From positions 1 through 14,633 of the forward strand of contig QJVU01000677.1 in assembly GCA_003235605.1 (NCBI GenBank): 14,633 nt of DNA, read 5' to 3'. This DNA is from Planctomycetota bacterium. Its GTDB lineage: Bacteria > Planctomycetota > UBA1135 > UBA2386. The position numbers were made by a program, and so were the translations under genes. The notes under the pieces are model-generated. The model was not told the origin of the DNA. It saw only the letters and a list, made by a program, of their open reading frames with translations, and did not search any database. Shown here piece by piece: positions 7,401 through 14,633 of the stretch (positions are counted from its first letter, which is position 1; each line of letters starts with the position of its first letter).

Positions 7401-9446
7401 ATGCGCACCCGGATCTTCGTTTACCTGACGAGCACGCTCTTGTTCGTCCTGGGCGGTGCCCTCCCGGCGCAGCAGCAGCCGGTGCAGGAGCAGGTGCCGA
7501 GGGTGCTCGTCGTACCGATCCAGAGCGCCATCGACTCGTCGACGGTGCTGCTGACTCGACGCGCCCTGCAAGAGGCCAAGGAGCGTGGCATCTCGCGGGT
7601 GATCCTGCGCCTCGACACCCCTGGCGGGCTGGTTACCGCCATGCAGGAGGTCAAGGGCATCATCCGTGCCATGGACGAGTTCAACATCACGCCGTTGGCG
7701 TTCGTGGAGAACCGGGCGTTGTCCGCGGGTGCCTACCTCGCGATGGCCTGCAGCGAGATCTACATGCGTCCAGGGACCGAGATCGGCGCCGGCACGCCCA
7801 TCGAGATGACGCCTCTGGGCCCGCGGGACATCCAGAACCGGGACGTGCGCCGCAAGATGATTTCCGACCTCAAAGCCGAGGCCCGCTCGGCGCTGGAACT
7901 GCGGGGCAACGTCCGCCCGCAGACACTGCTGATTGCCGAGGGGATCGTGGACCCTGACATGGAGATCTTCGAGGTCTCCTACCGGGACCCGTCCGAGGTC
8001 GTCGTCAGGGAACTGGTGGATGCGACCAAGCTCGAAAGCCTCCGGAAACAGGCCGGCGTGAGGTTCATCGGCGAGCCGAGACAGCTGGACACGCCCCTCA
8101 CCCTCACTGCGCAGGAGGCCCAACGCTTTGGCCTCTGCCGCGGCATCGTGGACTCTCTGCGGGCGCTGGTGGAGGACGACCTCAACCTCAGCTGGAGCCA
8201 GGTAGCCTCCCTGAAGCCCACCTGGGCTGACAACCTGGCGCTGTTCCTGAACAACTACAGGCCTGTGTTCTTCGTGCTCGGTTTCGTCCTGCTGCTGATC
8301 GAGATGAAGACGCCGGGCTTCGCGCTGCCGGGCATCCTGGGGATTCTGATGCTGGCGCTGGCGTTCTGGGCCAGCGCAGTGGCCGGTCTGGCGGAGTGGT
8401 GGGAGATCATCCTGTTCTTCCTCGGCATCGGGCTGATCGGCGTCGAGATCTTCGTGATGCCGGGGACCCTGATCTTCGGCATCCTCGGTTTCCTGTGCAT
8501 GGTGGCCGGTCTGATCCTCTCCCAGCAGCCGTTCTTCAAGCCCGAGGGACCCACCGACCGGGACCTGATGGCTCAGAACCTGCTGAACTTCATGTACATG
8601 TTGATCACCACGCTGACGGTGGTGTTTCTCTTCTACAAGGTCATGCACAGGATCCCGATCCTGAACCGTGCGATCCAGCGACCGCCCGAGCTGGCTCGGG
8701 CAACCGGGGCAGCCACGGCGTTCAAGGAGGATGTCCGGGGCAAGTCTCAGCTCATCGGGCTGGTCGGAAAGGCCGCCACGGCCCTGCGTCCTGCCGGCAT
8801 CATGGAGGTGGGAGGAGAGCGCTACGACGTCGTGACCGAGGGAGCGTTCGTGGAACCGGGCGCTCGGGTCAAGGTGATCCACGTCGAGGGCAACCGCGTT
8901 GTCGTGGAGGCGATGCCCCAGGAGAGCGGTGAGGTGGGCGTGGGCGTCCTGATCCTGCTGCTGGCTCTCGGCCTGGCACTGCTGGTCTGCGAGGTGTTCT
9001 TCGTCTCGATGGGCATTCTCGGCGGTCTCTCCGCGGTGTCCCTGATCACCGCAGTCTTCCTCACCTTCACGGACTACGGCCAGTTCTGGGGCTTCGTGAT
9101 GTTGTTCACCGTGGCCATCGCCGCGCCCCTGGTCGTGCACTACGCATTCAAGCTCCTTCCGCATACGTCCTTCGGGCAGAAGATGTATCTCTCCGGCCCC
9201 GATCCTTCACAGGTCAGCGGGTCGGGGGCGGATCCGACCATCCGGGAGCTGCTCCACAAGCGGGGCGTGGCGATTTCGGACCTGCGGCCAGCAGGTTTCG
9301 CGACAATCGAAGGCAGGCGCGTGGACGTGGTCACCCGCGGTGAGCTGCTGGACAAGGACACGCCACTCAAGGTGATCCAAGTGGAGGGCAATCGCGTGGT
9401 GGTTGCCAGGAACGCTGACAGCACAGACAGCCACAAGGAGGCATAG
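7401..9446 (+). CDS. nfeD: Long NfeD-type membrane-bound serine protease with two NfeD modules
   Basis: The 681-residue protein is a long-form NfeD. A signal peptide (MRTRIFVYLTSTLLFVLGGALPAQ) leads into a ClpP-class protease domain at about residues 30-265. The family works with a Ser-Lys dyad; S108 in LSAGAYLA and K152 in RRKMIS fit the expected nucleophile and base. Several membrane helices follow at about 285-425, then a soluble OB-like NfeD module at about 446-504. A second helix block lies at 512-590 and a second OB-like module at about 616-672. The two modules share 'YDVVTEG...VKVIHVEGNRVVVE' and 'VDVVTRG...LKVIQVEGNRVVVA', so they look duplicated. Start 7401 is chosen because the signal peptide begins there; an in-frame GTG at 7290 would add an unlikely N-terminal extension. 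It heads an operon with floA 6 bases downstream. NfeD proteases are known partners of SPFH proteins and are thought to act on membrane proteins. Confidence 0.93.
   Translation: MRTRIFVYLTSTLLFVLGGALPAQQQPVQEQVPRVLVVPIQSAIDSSTVLLTRRALQEAKERGISRVILRLDTPGGLVTAMQEVKGIIRAMDEFNITPLAFVENRALSAGAYLAMACSEIYMRPGTEIGAGTPIEMTPLGPRDIQNRDVRRKMISDLKAEARSALELRGNVRPQTLLIAEGIVDPDMEIFEVSYRDPSEVVVRELVDATKLESLRKQAGVRFIGEPRQLDTPLTLTAQEAQRFGLCRGIVDSLRALVEDDLNLSWSQVASLKPTWADNLALFLNNYRPVFFVLGFVLLLIEMKTPGFALPGILGILMLALAFWASAVAGLAEWWEIILFFLGIGLIGVEIFVMPGTLIFGILGFLCMVAGLILSQQPFFKPEGPTDRDLMAQNLLNFMYMLITTLTVVFLFYKVMHRIPILNRAIQRPPELARATGAATAFKEDVRGKSQLIGLVGKAATALRPAGIMEVGGERYDVVTEGAFVEPGARVKVIHVEGNRVVVEAMPQESGEVGVGVLILLLALGLALLVCEVFFVSMGILGGLSAVSLITAVFLTFTDYGQFWGFVMLFTVAIAAPLVVHYAFKLLPHTSFGQKMYLSGPDPSQVSGSGADPTIRELLHKRGVAISDLRPAGFATIEGRRVDVVTRGELLDKDTPLKVIQVEGNRVVVARNADSTDSHKEA
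9435..9441 (+). promoter_or_regulatory. Ribosome binding site of floA
   Basis: AAGGAGG is a near-perfect Shine-Dalgarno sequence. It lies inside the last codons of nfeD, 11 bases before the GTG start of floA. It supports the GTG start and tight translational coupling of the two genes. Confidence 0.7.
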
Positions 9447-9452
9447 CAAACC

Positions 9453-10478
9453 GTGGGAGACTATCTCTGGTACATCGTCGCCGGCCTGATCATCGTCTTC
9501 GTGATCTTCCTGGTGATCTTCATGAAGTTCATCAACCTGTGGATCCAGGCGACGCTGACCAAGGCCAACATCAGCCTGTTCGCCCTGATCGGGATGTCGC
9601 TAAGGAAGGTGAACCCCACGGTGATCGCCCGCGCGCGGATCAGCGCGGTGCAGGCCGGTGTCGGTGCAAACGTCCGCGACCTGGAGGCGCATTACCTCGC
9701 CGGTGGCAACGTGCTGCGGGTTGTCGGGGCCCTGATCGCGGCCGACCGGGCCAACCTGGACCTCGACTTCCGCCGGGCGGCAGCGATCGACCTGGCCGGC
9801 CGCAACGTCCTGGAGGCGGTGCAGACCTGCGTGAATCCGAAGGTGATCGACTGTCCGGAGCCCACCAGGGGCAACAAGGTGGCGGCGATGGCCAAGGACG
9901 GCATCCAGGTACTGGCCCGCGCCAGGGTGACCGTGCGCACGAACATCTCCCGCCTTGTCGGGGGCGCCACCGAAGAGACCATCATCGCCCGGGTGGGCGA
10001 GGGCATCGTCTCCACCATCGGTTCCTCCAACACCCACAAGCAGGTGTTGGAGAACCCCGACAACATCTCCAAGTCGGTGCTGGCCCGGGGTCTGGACGCG
10101 GGCACTGCGTTCGAGATCCTGTCCATCGATATCGCCGACGTGGACATTGGCGAGAACATCGGCGCCAAGCTGCAGGCCGACCAGGCCGAGGCAGACAAGC
10201 GGATCGCCCAGGCCAAGGCCGAGGAGCGCCGTGCCATGGCTGTCGCCGCCGAGCAGGAGCAGGTCGCGGAGGTGATGGCCAACCGCGCCAAGCTGGTGTT
10301 GGCGGAGGCCGAGGTGCCCAAGGCCATGGCCGACGCCTTCCGCGCCGGCAACCTGGGCATCTTCGACTACTACCGGATGAAGAACATCGAGTCGGACACC
10401 AAGATGCGCACCCAGATCGCCGCTGGCGAAGAACTGGCCGTGGAGGAGGAGATGGACAAGGGCAAGGTGAAGGAGTAG
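9453..10478 (+). CDS. floA: Flotillin-like protein FloA
   Basis: The 341-residue product matches the FloA (YqfA) family of bacterial flotillin-like proteins, which are about 330 residues long. It has an N-terminal membrane segment at about residues 5-27, then a second hydrophobic stretch and the conserved 'MSLRKVNP' start of the SPFH/PHB region. That region contains '[24 protein letters not shown]' and runs to about residue 215. An Ala/Glu/Lys-rich helical region ('[23 protein letters not shown]') and '[24 protein letters not shown]' complete the family signature. FloA scaffolds membrane microdomains from the cytoplasmic face. The start is GTG at 9453, supported by a strong ribosome binding site. 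It lies 6 bases after nfeD and 12 bases before the next gene, so all three form one operon. Confidence 0.96.
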   Translation: MGDYLWYIVAGLIIVFVIFLVIFMKFINLWIQATLTKANISLFALIGMSLRKVNPTVIARARISAVQAGVGANVRDLEAHYLAGGNVLRVVGALIAADRANLDLDFRRAAAIDLAGRNVLEAVQTCVNPKVIDCPEPTRGNKVAAMAKDGIQVLARARVTVRTNISRLVGGATEETIIARVGEGIVSTIGSSNTHKQVLENPDNISKSVLARGLDAGTAFEILSIDIADVDIGENIGAKLQADQAEADKRIAQAKAEERRAMAVAAEQEQVAEVMANRAKLVLAEAEVPKAMADAFRAGNLGIFDYYRMKNIESDTKMRTQIAAGEELAVEEEMDKGKVKE

Positions 10479-10490
10479 CGGGACCGCGCC

Positions 10491-11207
10491 ATGGAAGACT
10501 TCCTCCACTTCCTGTCGAGGTACTGGTTCCTGATCATCATCCTGCTGCCGTGGATCGGGTCCGTGTTGGGGGACGTGTTCACCAAGGCGGTCCAGAAGGC
10601 GACCGCGGAGGAGCGGGCCCGGCGACGTCGAGCCAGGTCCGAGGGCCTGGGTGGTGCGACTGGACAGGAAGAACTGCCAAAACGTGCCACCGCCGACGAG
10701 GTCGCGGCCGAGATCCGCCGCATGATGGGGATGGAGATTCAAGAGGAGCGCCGCAGCTCCGGTGGATCCGGGCCAGTGGTCGTGGAGCCGGCCGACCGCG
10801 AATGGCAGTGGGAGCAGGCTCCGGAGTGGCAGCAGGGAGGGGCCGCCGAGGAACCTACCGCGCCGCAACCGTTCGTGCCCGAGCCCGAACCCCGCGCCTG
10901 GACGGCAGGCGATCTGGAGCAGCGCCTGGCGGAGAAGGAAGACCGGCAGATCTCGACAGTTGTGGAACGCCACGTCCAACCCGCCACCGCCGGCGGTGGT
11001 CTCCACGACCACCACCTTCGGACCGACCTGATCGCGGCGCTTCGGTCCCGGGGACGACGCGGCGCTCGCCGGCGCGCCAGCCGCGGCCTCCGGGGGGTGC
11101 GTTCCCTGGTTGGGGGGGGGCTCGTGGACCTGGGTGACCCGGCGAGGGCGTTCGTGATGCTCGAGGTGCTGGGGAAACCCAAAGCGCTGCGGGAGGAACG
11201 GCCCTGA
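10491..11207 (+). CDS. Membrane-anchored protein of the NfeD-FloA operon, unknown function
   Basis: This 238-residue product has one N-terminal membrane segment ('FLIIILLPWIGSVLGDVF', about residues 12-30). A basic, Arg-rich juxtamembrane stretch follows (ARRRRARSEG), then a long, probably disordered Pro/Glu/Trp-rich middle. An Arg-rich segment ('SRGRRGARRRASRGLRGVRS') lies near residues 187-206, and the C-terminus ends with 'DPARAFVMLEVLGKPKALREERP'. The last motif, with a short helix and 'PKALR', looks like a conserved tail, perhaps a binding peptide. Its position 12 bases after floA suggests a role with NfeD and FloA in the membrane, but I do not recognise the family. A run of nine G at 11112-11120 falls in the coding frame as three Gly codons; the frame after it yields the tidy conserved-looking tail, so it is probably correct. 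The stop is 9 bases from the convergent M28 peptidase stop. Confidence 0.8.
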   Translation: MEDFLHFLSRYWFLIIILLPWIGSVLGDVFTKAVQKATAEERARRRRARSEGLGGATGQEELPKRATADEVAAEIRRMMGMEIQEERRSSGGSGPVVVEPADREWQWEQAPEWQQGGAAEEPTAPQPFVPEPEPRAWTAGDLEQRLAEKEDRQISTVVERHVQPATAGGGLHDHHLRTDLIAALRSRGRRGARRRASRGLRGVRSLVGGGLVDLGDPARAFVMLEVLGKPKALREERP

Positions 11208-11216
11208 AACGCCGCG

Positions 11217-12989
11217 TCAGCGCTTCTTCGGCTCCGGCTGCTCTTCCTCGCGCTTCGGTTTCTGTCCCTCGGCCTTCGGCTCCTGTTCCTTGCGCAACGG
11301 CGCTGCAGGCTCGTCGGGGGCGCGGCGCTGCATCCTGCGGATCCGCCGCCACTTCCCGGGATCCACGAGCGGCCGCGCGTCTGCCTGGGCCAGCTCGAAG
11401 GCGATGTCGTAGACATACGCCGCCACCCGTGCCAGCTTCGGGAAGTCGATCTTCTCCACGGTGTCCTCGGGCTGATGGTACTGGCCGTGGAAGCCGGTGA
11501 AGAAGAACGCGATGGGCACCCCGTACTTGGCGAAGTTCCAGTGGTCGCTGCGGTAGAAGACGTTCTCGGCATCCCACTCCAGCTCGAAGCCCGCCCGCTG
11601 GTTCACACGCATGCAGAGGTCATGGAGATCCGTGGACAGCTTCTTGCTGCCGATCAGGTGCAGGGTGTTCAGGTTGTCCTCGGCCTTCTCCCGGGGTCCC
11701 ATCTCCGACCGCAGGGTCTCATTGCGGCCGATCATGTCCACTTGCAGCTCGGCGGCAAGCTGTGACAGCTTGATTGGCTTGCCCTCCCGGTGGCACCTGC
11801 TGGCAAAGTAGCCGGAGCCGATCAGACCCTTCTCTTCCCCACAAAAAGCCAGGAAAAGGATGCTGCGCCGCGGCCGCACCTGGTTCTTGGCAAAGGCCTG
11901 GGAGATCGCCATCAGCGCCGCGCTACCGCTGCCGTCATCGTCGGCGCCGGGGTGGATGACGCCGGTGCGCACGCCCAGGTGGTCCAGGTGACAGCCGATG
12001 GCGACATACTCCTCCTTGAGCTTGGGGTCCGTCCCGGGGAGAAGGCCGACCACGTTGCAGGCGGGAGCAGCCGTGGCCTCGTCGGTCTCCATCTTCACGG
12101 CGAGGCTGGCAGCGAGGTCTTTCAGGTCCAGCATCGTGGCTACGACGTCGCCGTCGGCGTTCCGAAGCTCATGGCGTTCCCCTTTTCCGGGCTTCGGCGC
12201 GGCTGCGAGGATCTTGCCCATCGCGGCCCGATCCACGAACAGCGCCTCGACGACGCGCTGCTGCATGCCGCGAACCGCGCGGCTGCCGCCCTTCATCCAG
12301 CTGGAGCCGACCAGTGCCCCGGCCTGGCCGCCCACGGTGTCGGTGACAGAGACCACCGCCGCCGCTCCGGCACGGCTGAGGCGTCGCGCCAGGGCTGCAT
12401 AGGATTCTGCCTCGAGCACCTTGGTGGGGGTGAACAGGTTCCCCCGTCCGGGCTTGGCGGTGACCCGCAGGAAGACGACCTTGCCTTCCAGATCGAGGTC
12501 CTCGAAGTCCGGCCGGCGCAGCCACCGGTGCAGTTCCAGGTAGGCAGCCTTGCCCGAGACTTCGAGCGCCTTGGTCACCTGGCCGTTGAGGCCCGTGGCG
12601 CCGGTGACCTCGAGAATGACCTCGTCCCCCTTGCGGACCGAGAGCCGGGTCTTTTCGAGGTCGGGGAACCGTCCCTCCCATGGAACGACCTGGAAGTAGC
12701 CGCCATCCTCGCCCCCGGGAGCGAGCCCGAGTTGCTTGAAGTGGTTCCGCACGTACTCGGCAGCGCGTCCGAAGCCCTTCTGTCCGGTACCGCGACCGGC
12801 GAACTCCCGCGAGGTGAGCTTTGTCAACCAGGTCCGGAGCTGCTCGGGCTGGATGGTGGCGCTGCCGGTGGCCGCGGCCTTGGCGACGTGGTAGGGAGTG
12901 TCAGGAGCCTGGGCCCTGGGGCCATGGGAGAGGCACGGAACCAGGATGACGGCCAGCAGAGTGGCGGACGCGGAGGGGGAGTGGAGCAT
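11217..12989 (-). CDS. Secreted M28-family zinc peptidase (aminopeptidase-like)
   Basis: The 590-residue product has a signal peptide (hydrophobic 'ATLLAVILVPCLSHGPRAQA'), so it is exported. The M28 metal site is intact: H334 in CHLDHLG, D351 in GADDDGSG, E386 in CGEEKGLIGS with E385 as general base, D418 in QVDMIGR and H505 in YHQPEDT. An insert at about residues 115-300, with 'DLDLEGKVVFLRV' and 'AGAAAVVSVTD', looks like the PA domain common in secreted M28 enzymes. The last 40 residues are rich in Lys, Glu and Pro ('EQEPKAEGQKPKREEEQPEPKKR') and probably disordered. The family cleaves N-terminal amino acids from peptides, but substrate cannot be read from sequence. The start is ATG at 12989; a GTG one codon upstream is possible. 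It follows the lipoprotein gene by 42 bases on the same strand and converges on the NfeD operon. Confidence 0.93.
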   Translation of the reverse strand: MLHSPSASATLLAVILVPCLSHGPRAQAPDTPYHVAKAAATGSATIQPEQLRTWLTKLTSREFAGRGTGQKGFGRAAEYVRNHFKQLGLAPGGEDGGYFQVVPWEGRFPDLEKTRLSVRKGDEVILEVTGATGLNGQVTKALEVSGKAAYLELHRWLRRPDFEDLDLEGKVVFLRVTAKPGRGNLFTPTKVLEAESYAALARRLSRAGAAAVVSVTDTVGGQAGALVGSSWMKGGSRAVRGMQQRVVEALFVDRAAMGKILAAAPKPGKGERHELRNADGDVVATMLDLKDLAASLAVKMETDEATAAPACNVVGLLPGTDPKLKEEYVAIGCHLDHLGVRTGVIHPGADDDGSGSAALMAISQAFAKNQVRPRRSILFLAFCGEEKGLIGSGYFASRCHREGKPIKLSQLAAELQVDMIGRNETLRSEMGPREKAEDNLNTLHLIGSKKLSTDLHDLCMRVNQRAGFELEWDAENVFYRSDHWNFAKYGVPIAFFFTGFHGQYHQPEDTVEKIDFPKLARVAAYVYDIAFELAQADARPLVDPGKWRRIRRMQRRAPDEPAAPLRKEQEPKAEGQKPKREEEQPEPKKR

Positions 12990-13031
12990 CACGGAACTAC
13001 GTTTAGGCGGCCGGCCTGGAGAGCGCGAGTC

Positions 13032-13592
13032 CTAGAGTCGCACGCGCGTGAGGATCTTCTCCAACCAGGTCTCCTGGGGGCCGGTGGGGTGGGCTGTGGT
13101 CTGGCGATCAGGGTCGCCCGGCCCTGGCAGGATGGGGCGGTCCAGCCCAAGGACAGTGGGCAGCCGCTGGCAGATGTGCCGTGCCGCCGCCGCATGGCGT
13201 TCCGGGTCCAGCGTGCGACGCAGCAGGCCTTGCGGGGCGGTCAGATGGGTCACGCCACGCCGCATGCGGGTACCGCCCTCTTCGAGGGCGGCGATTCCCC
13301 TGCCCGGCAACCGCTGGGTCCGTTCCAGCACCTGGTCCGCGTAGTGCACCGCGCTGCGCATGAGCTGCGGGGCTCGCCCGGCCTCCCAGGCGGGGTAGTT
13401 CGCCGCATGGGCCATCATGGTCCTTGCTCGGCGGATCTCCGGCACCGCCAGCTTGCCCGGATCGACGGCTTCGCGCAGGCGGCCCAGGGACCTGGACACC
13501 CAGTGGGTCACCGCCTGTCCCGACTGCGTGGCGCAACCGGACAAGGTCCAGCCGAGCACGACGAGCATCAGGCGCAGCGCCATGTGCGCCAT
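13032..13592 (-). CDS. Small lipoprotein of unknown function
   Basis: The 186-residue product starts with a lipoprotein signal: MAHMALRLMLVVLGWT followed by the lipobox LSGC, with C20 as the lipidated residue. The mature part is rich in Arg, Leu and Ala and largely helical, with no motif I recognise; it ends in 'ETWLEKILTRVRL'. The start at 13592 (or 13583, also ATG) is chosen because the signal begins there; a longer frame back to 13739 would run into the upstream permease gene and has a Cys/Trp-rich, implausible N-terminus. It lies 40 bases after the permease gene and 42 bases before the M28 gene. It may be the outer-membrane or periplasmic partner of the permease, which is inference. Confidence 0.75.
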   Translation of the reverse strand: MAHMALRLMLVVLGWTLSGCATQSGQAVTHWVSRSLGRLREAVDPGKLAVPEIRRARTMMAHAANYPAWEAGRAPQLMRSAVHYADQVLERTQRLPGRGIAALEEGGTRMRRGVTHLTAPQGLLRRTLDPERHAAAARHICQRLPTVLGLDRPILPGPGDPDRQTTAHPTGPQETWLEKILTRVRL

Positions 13593-13632
13593 TTCGACCC
13601 TCGCCGGCCCGGAGCGCAAGTGCCGGCTGCGA

Positions 13633-14633
13633 TTATTCGTTGCGCAGGGACTGCAGAGGGTCGTGTCGGGCCGCCCGTAGCGCCGGCAGGCCTGCCACCA
13701 GCAGTCCCAGGGACAGGGCAATGGCTGCCACCAGGGCAATCCAGGACGCCTCCAGCTCGTACGGCACGCGGGGCAGGTTGTAGCTGGAGATTGGGAACAG
13801 GTCGATCCCCGACCAGCGCAACACGAACAGCCGGATGCCGTTCAGGTTGACCGAGGTAATGCAGCCGATGACGATGCCCAAGGCCGTGCCAATCAGGCCG
13901 ATGGCGAAACCGCAGGTCAAGAACACCTGCATCACTCCGGTTCGGGTTCCACCCATCGCCGTCAGGATGCCTATGTCCCGGGTCTTCTCCGTCACCATCA
14001 TCGACAAGGTGGCATAGACCAGCAACGTCGACACGACCATGATCACGAACAGCACGAGCTTGAGCAGTGAGCGCTGGTGCTCGATGTTCTGCAGAAGTCT
14101 CTTGTCACGCTCCTCCCAGGGAACGACCTGGGGCGGGACCAGGTCGCGCGCGTACTCCCGCATGGAGCCGATGCGCTGCTTCAGGTCCTGGGCGGTGCCT
14201 TCCCGCAACGAGGGATCCTTGAGGCGGATCATGATCTCGCTGACGAAATCGTCTCGCTTGTGCAGCAGCTGCCGCAGCACGTCGATGTGCACGAAAGCGT
14301 TGAACTCGTCAAAGCCGGAATGCTGGGTGGCGTAGGTTCCGGCCACCTGGAACTCGTGCTCGAGGAGATCCAGGGCAGCAGGCGTGCCAGGCCGCGAGAC
14401 ATCGCCGAGGTTGGCGGTGGTGATCCGAAGTTCGTCCTTGGTCCGGACGCCTTCCCGCTGGGCACGGAGGCGGCTCAGCAGCACCCAAGAGCTGGCCTCG
14501 AGCGGCACGCTGGTCGTGCCCGCCTCCCGCAACCAGCCATCGAATCCGGTTACCTTGCCCTCCTTCTGGGGATCGATGCCGATGAGCGTGATCAGGTGGT
14601 GGTTGGCAGTGGGATCCTCGACGGGTGCGTCGG
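13633..14633 (-). CDS. FtsX/LolC-E-like ABC transporter permease (5' end missing)
   Basis: The frame is open from the right edge to a TAA at 13633, so the N-terminus is outside the window. The visible 333 residues begin in a large extracytoplasmic domain ('ITLIGIDPQKEGKVTGFDGWL', 'GFDEFNAFVHIDVLRQLL'). The C-terminal FtsX module follows, with three membrane segments at about 14062-13985, 13935-13850 and 13755-13677. Between the first two lies the typical cytoplasmic loop 'TEKTRDIGILTAMGGTRTGVMQVF', and the protein ends with 'LPALRAARHDPLQSLRNE', the standard end of this family. Such permeases work with an ATPase; LolC/E release lipoproteins and MacB-type proteins export other cargo. The neighbouring lipoprotein gene fits either. 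The TTG at 14532 is not the start, because the frame continues upstream with family-like sequence. Confidence 0.9.
   Translation of the reverse strand, partial: DAPVEDPTANHHLITLIGIDPQKEGKVTGFDGWLREAGTTSVPLEASSWVLLSRLRAQREGVRTKDELRITTANLGDVSRPGTPAALDLLEHEFQVAGTYATQHSGFDEFNAFVHIDVLRQLLHKRDDFVSEIMIRLKDPSLREGTAQDLKQRIGSMREYARDLVPPQVVPWEERDKRLLQNIEHQRSLLKLVLFVIMVVSTLLVYATLSMMVTEKTRDIGILTAMGGTRTGVMQVFLTCGFAIGLIGTALGIVIGCITSVNLNGIRLFVLRWSGIDLFPISSYNLPRVPYELEASWIALVAAIALSLGLLVAGLPALRAARHDPLQSLRNE

Noticed and set aside
7005..9164. Minus-strand ORF of 719 codons opposite nfeD
   Set aside because: It is an antisense shadow rich in His, Gln and Asp, with no domain; nfeD on the other strand has clear motifs and helices.
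9600..11015. Minus-strand ORF of 471 codons opposite floA
   Set aside because: It is an antisense shadow created by high GC, with no recognisable motif.
9539..11137. Long plus-strand ORF of 532 codons overlapping floA and the next gene
   Set aside because: It is a +1 shadow with Gly/Arg/Pro-rich low-complexity translation; the floA frame is unmistakable.
11790..13850. Plus-strand ORF of 686 codons opposite the M28 and lipoprotein genes
   Set aside because: It is the antisense of the intact M28 metal site and the lipobox; its translation has no fold-like pattern.

Overview
This is a high-GC bacterial chromosomal window. By eye well over 60% of bases are G or C, which is why long antisense shadow ORFs are common. 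It is densely packed and holds eleven protein genes, two of them cut by the window edges, plus one tRNA gene. No phage, transposon, CRISPR or plasmid genes are visible. A DUF4388 protein with a central membrane anchor, an NfeD-FloA cluster, secreted proteins of no recognised family and a secreted M28 peptidase together fit a Planctomycetota or deltaproteobacterial-type genome. That placement is inference, because no marker gene settles it.

Left part (1-3879): two genes diverge from start codons only about 33 bases apart. Leftward runs a truncated DUF4388/helical-repeat protein with one membrane segment. Rightward runs a secreted protein of unknown family. The 3' end of the latter overlaps the 3' end of the next, convergent gene by 71 bases.

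Middle-left (3809-7248), all on the minus strand, in transcription order: a four-helix membrane protein with a possible PH-like tail, tRNA-Leu(UAG) with encoded CCA, a seven-iron type ferredoxin, a ThiF/MoeB-type E1-like adenylyltransferase, and a cysteine desulfurase of the class V aminotransferase family. The last two are separated by 4 bases and look like a sulfur-mobilisation pair: the desulfurase would supply persulfide sulfur and the ThiF-like enzyme would activate a ubiquitin-like sulfur carrier. That carrier is not encoded in this window.

Middle-right (7401-11207), plus strand: a compact three-gene operon. It encodes a long NfeD-type membrane serine protease with two soluble NfeD modules, the flotillin-like FloA, and a short membrane-anchored protein with a disordered, Arg-rich C-terminal half. 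NfeD and FloA families are known to go together in membrane-microdomain organisation. The third protein is the least characterised member and the best candidate for something new here.

Right part (11217-14633), minus strand: an FtsX/LolC-E-like ABC permease (its 5' end off the right edge), a small lipoprotein, and a secreted M28 zinc peptidase with intact metal ligands and a charged C-terminal tail. They are spaced 40 and 42 bases apart and could be one transcript. The window does not contain a clear new defence or mobile system. The more interesting items are the NfeD-FloA partner protein, the duplicated NfeD module, the DUF4388 fusion and the orphan sulfur-activation pair.
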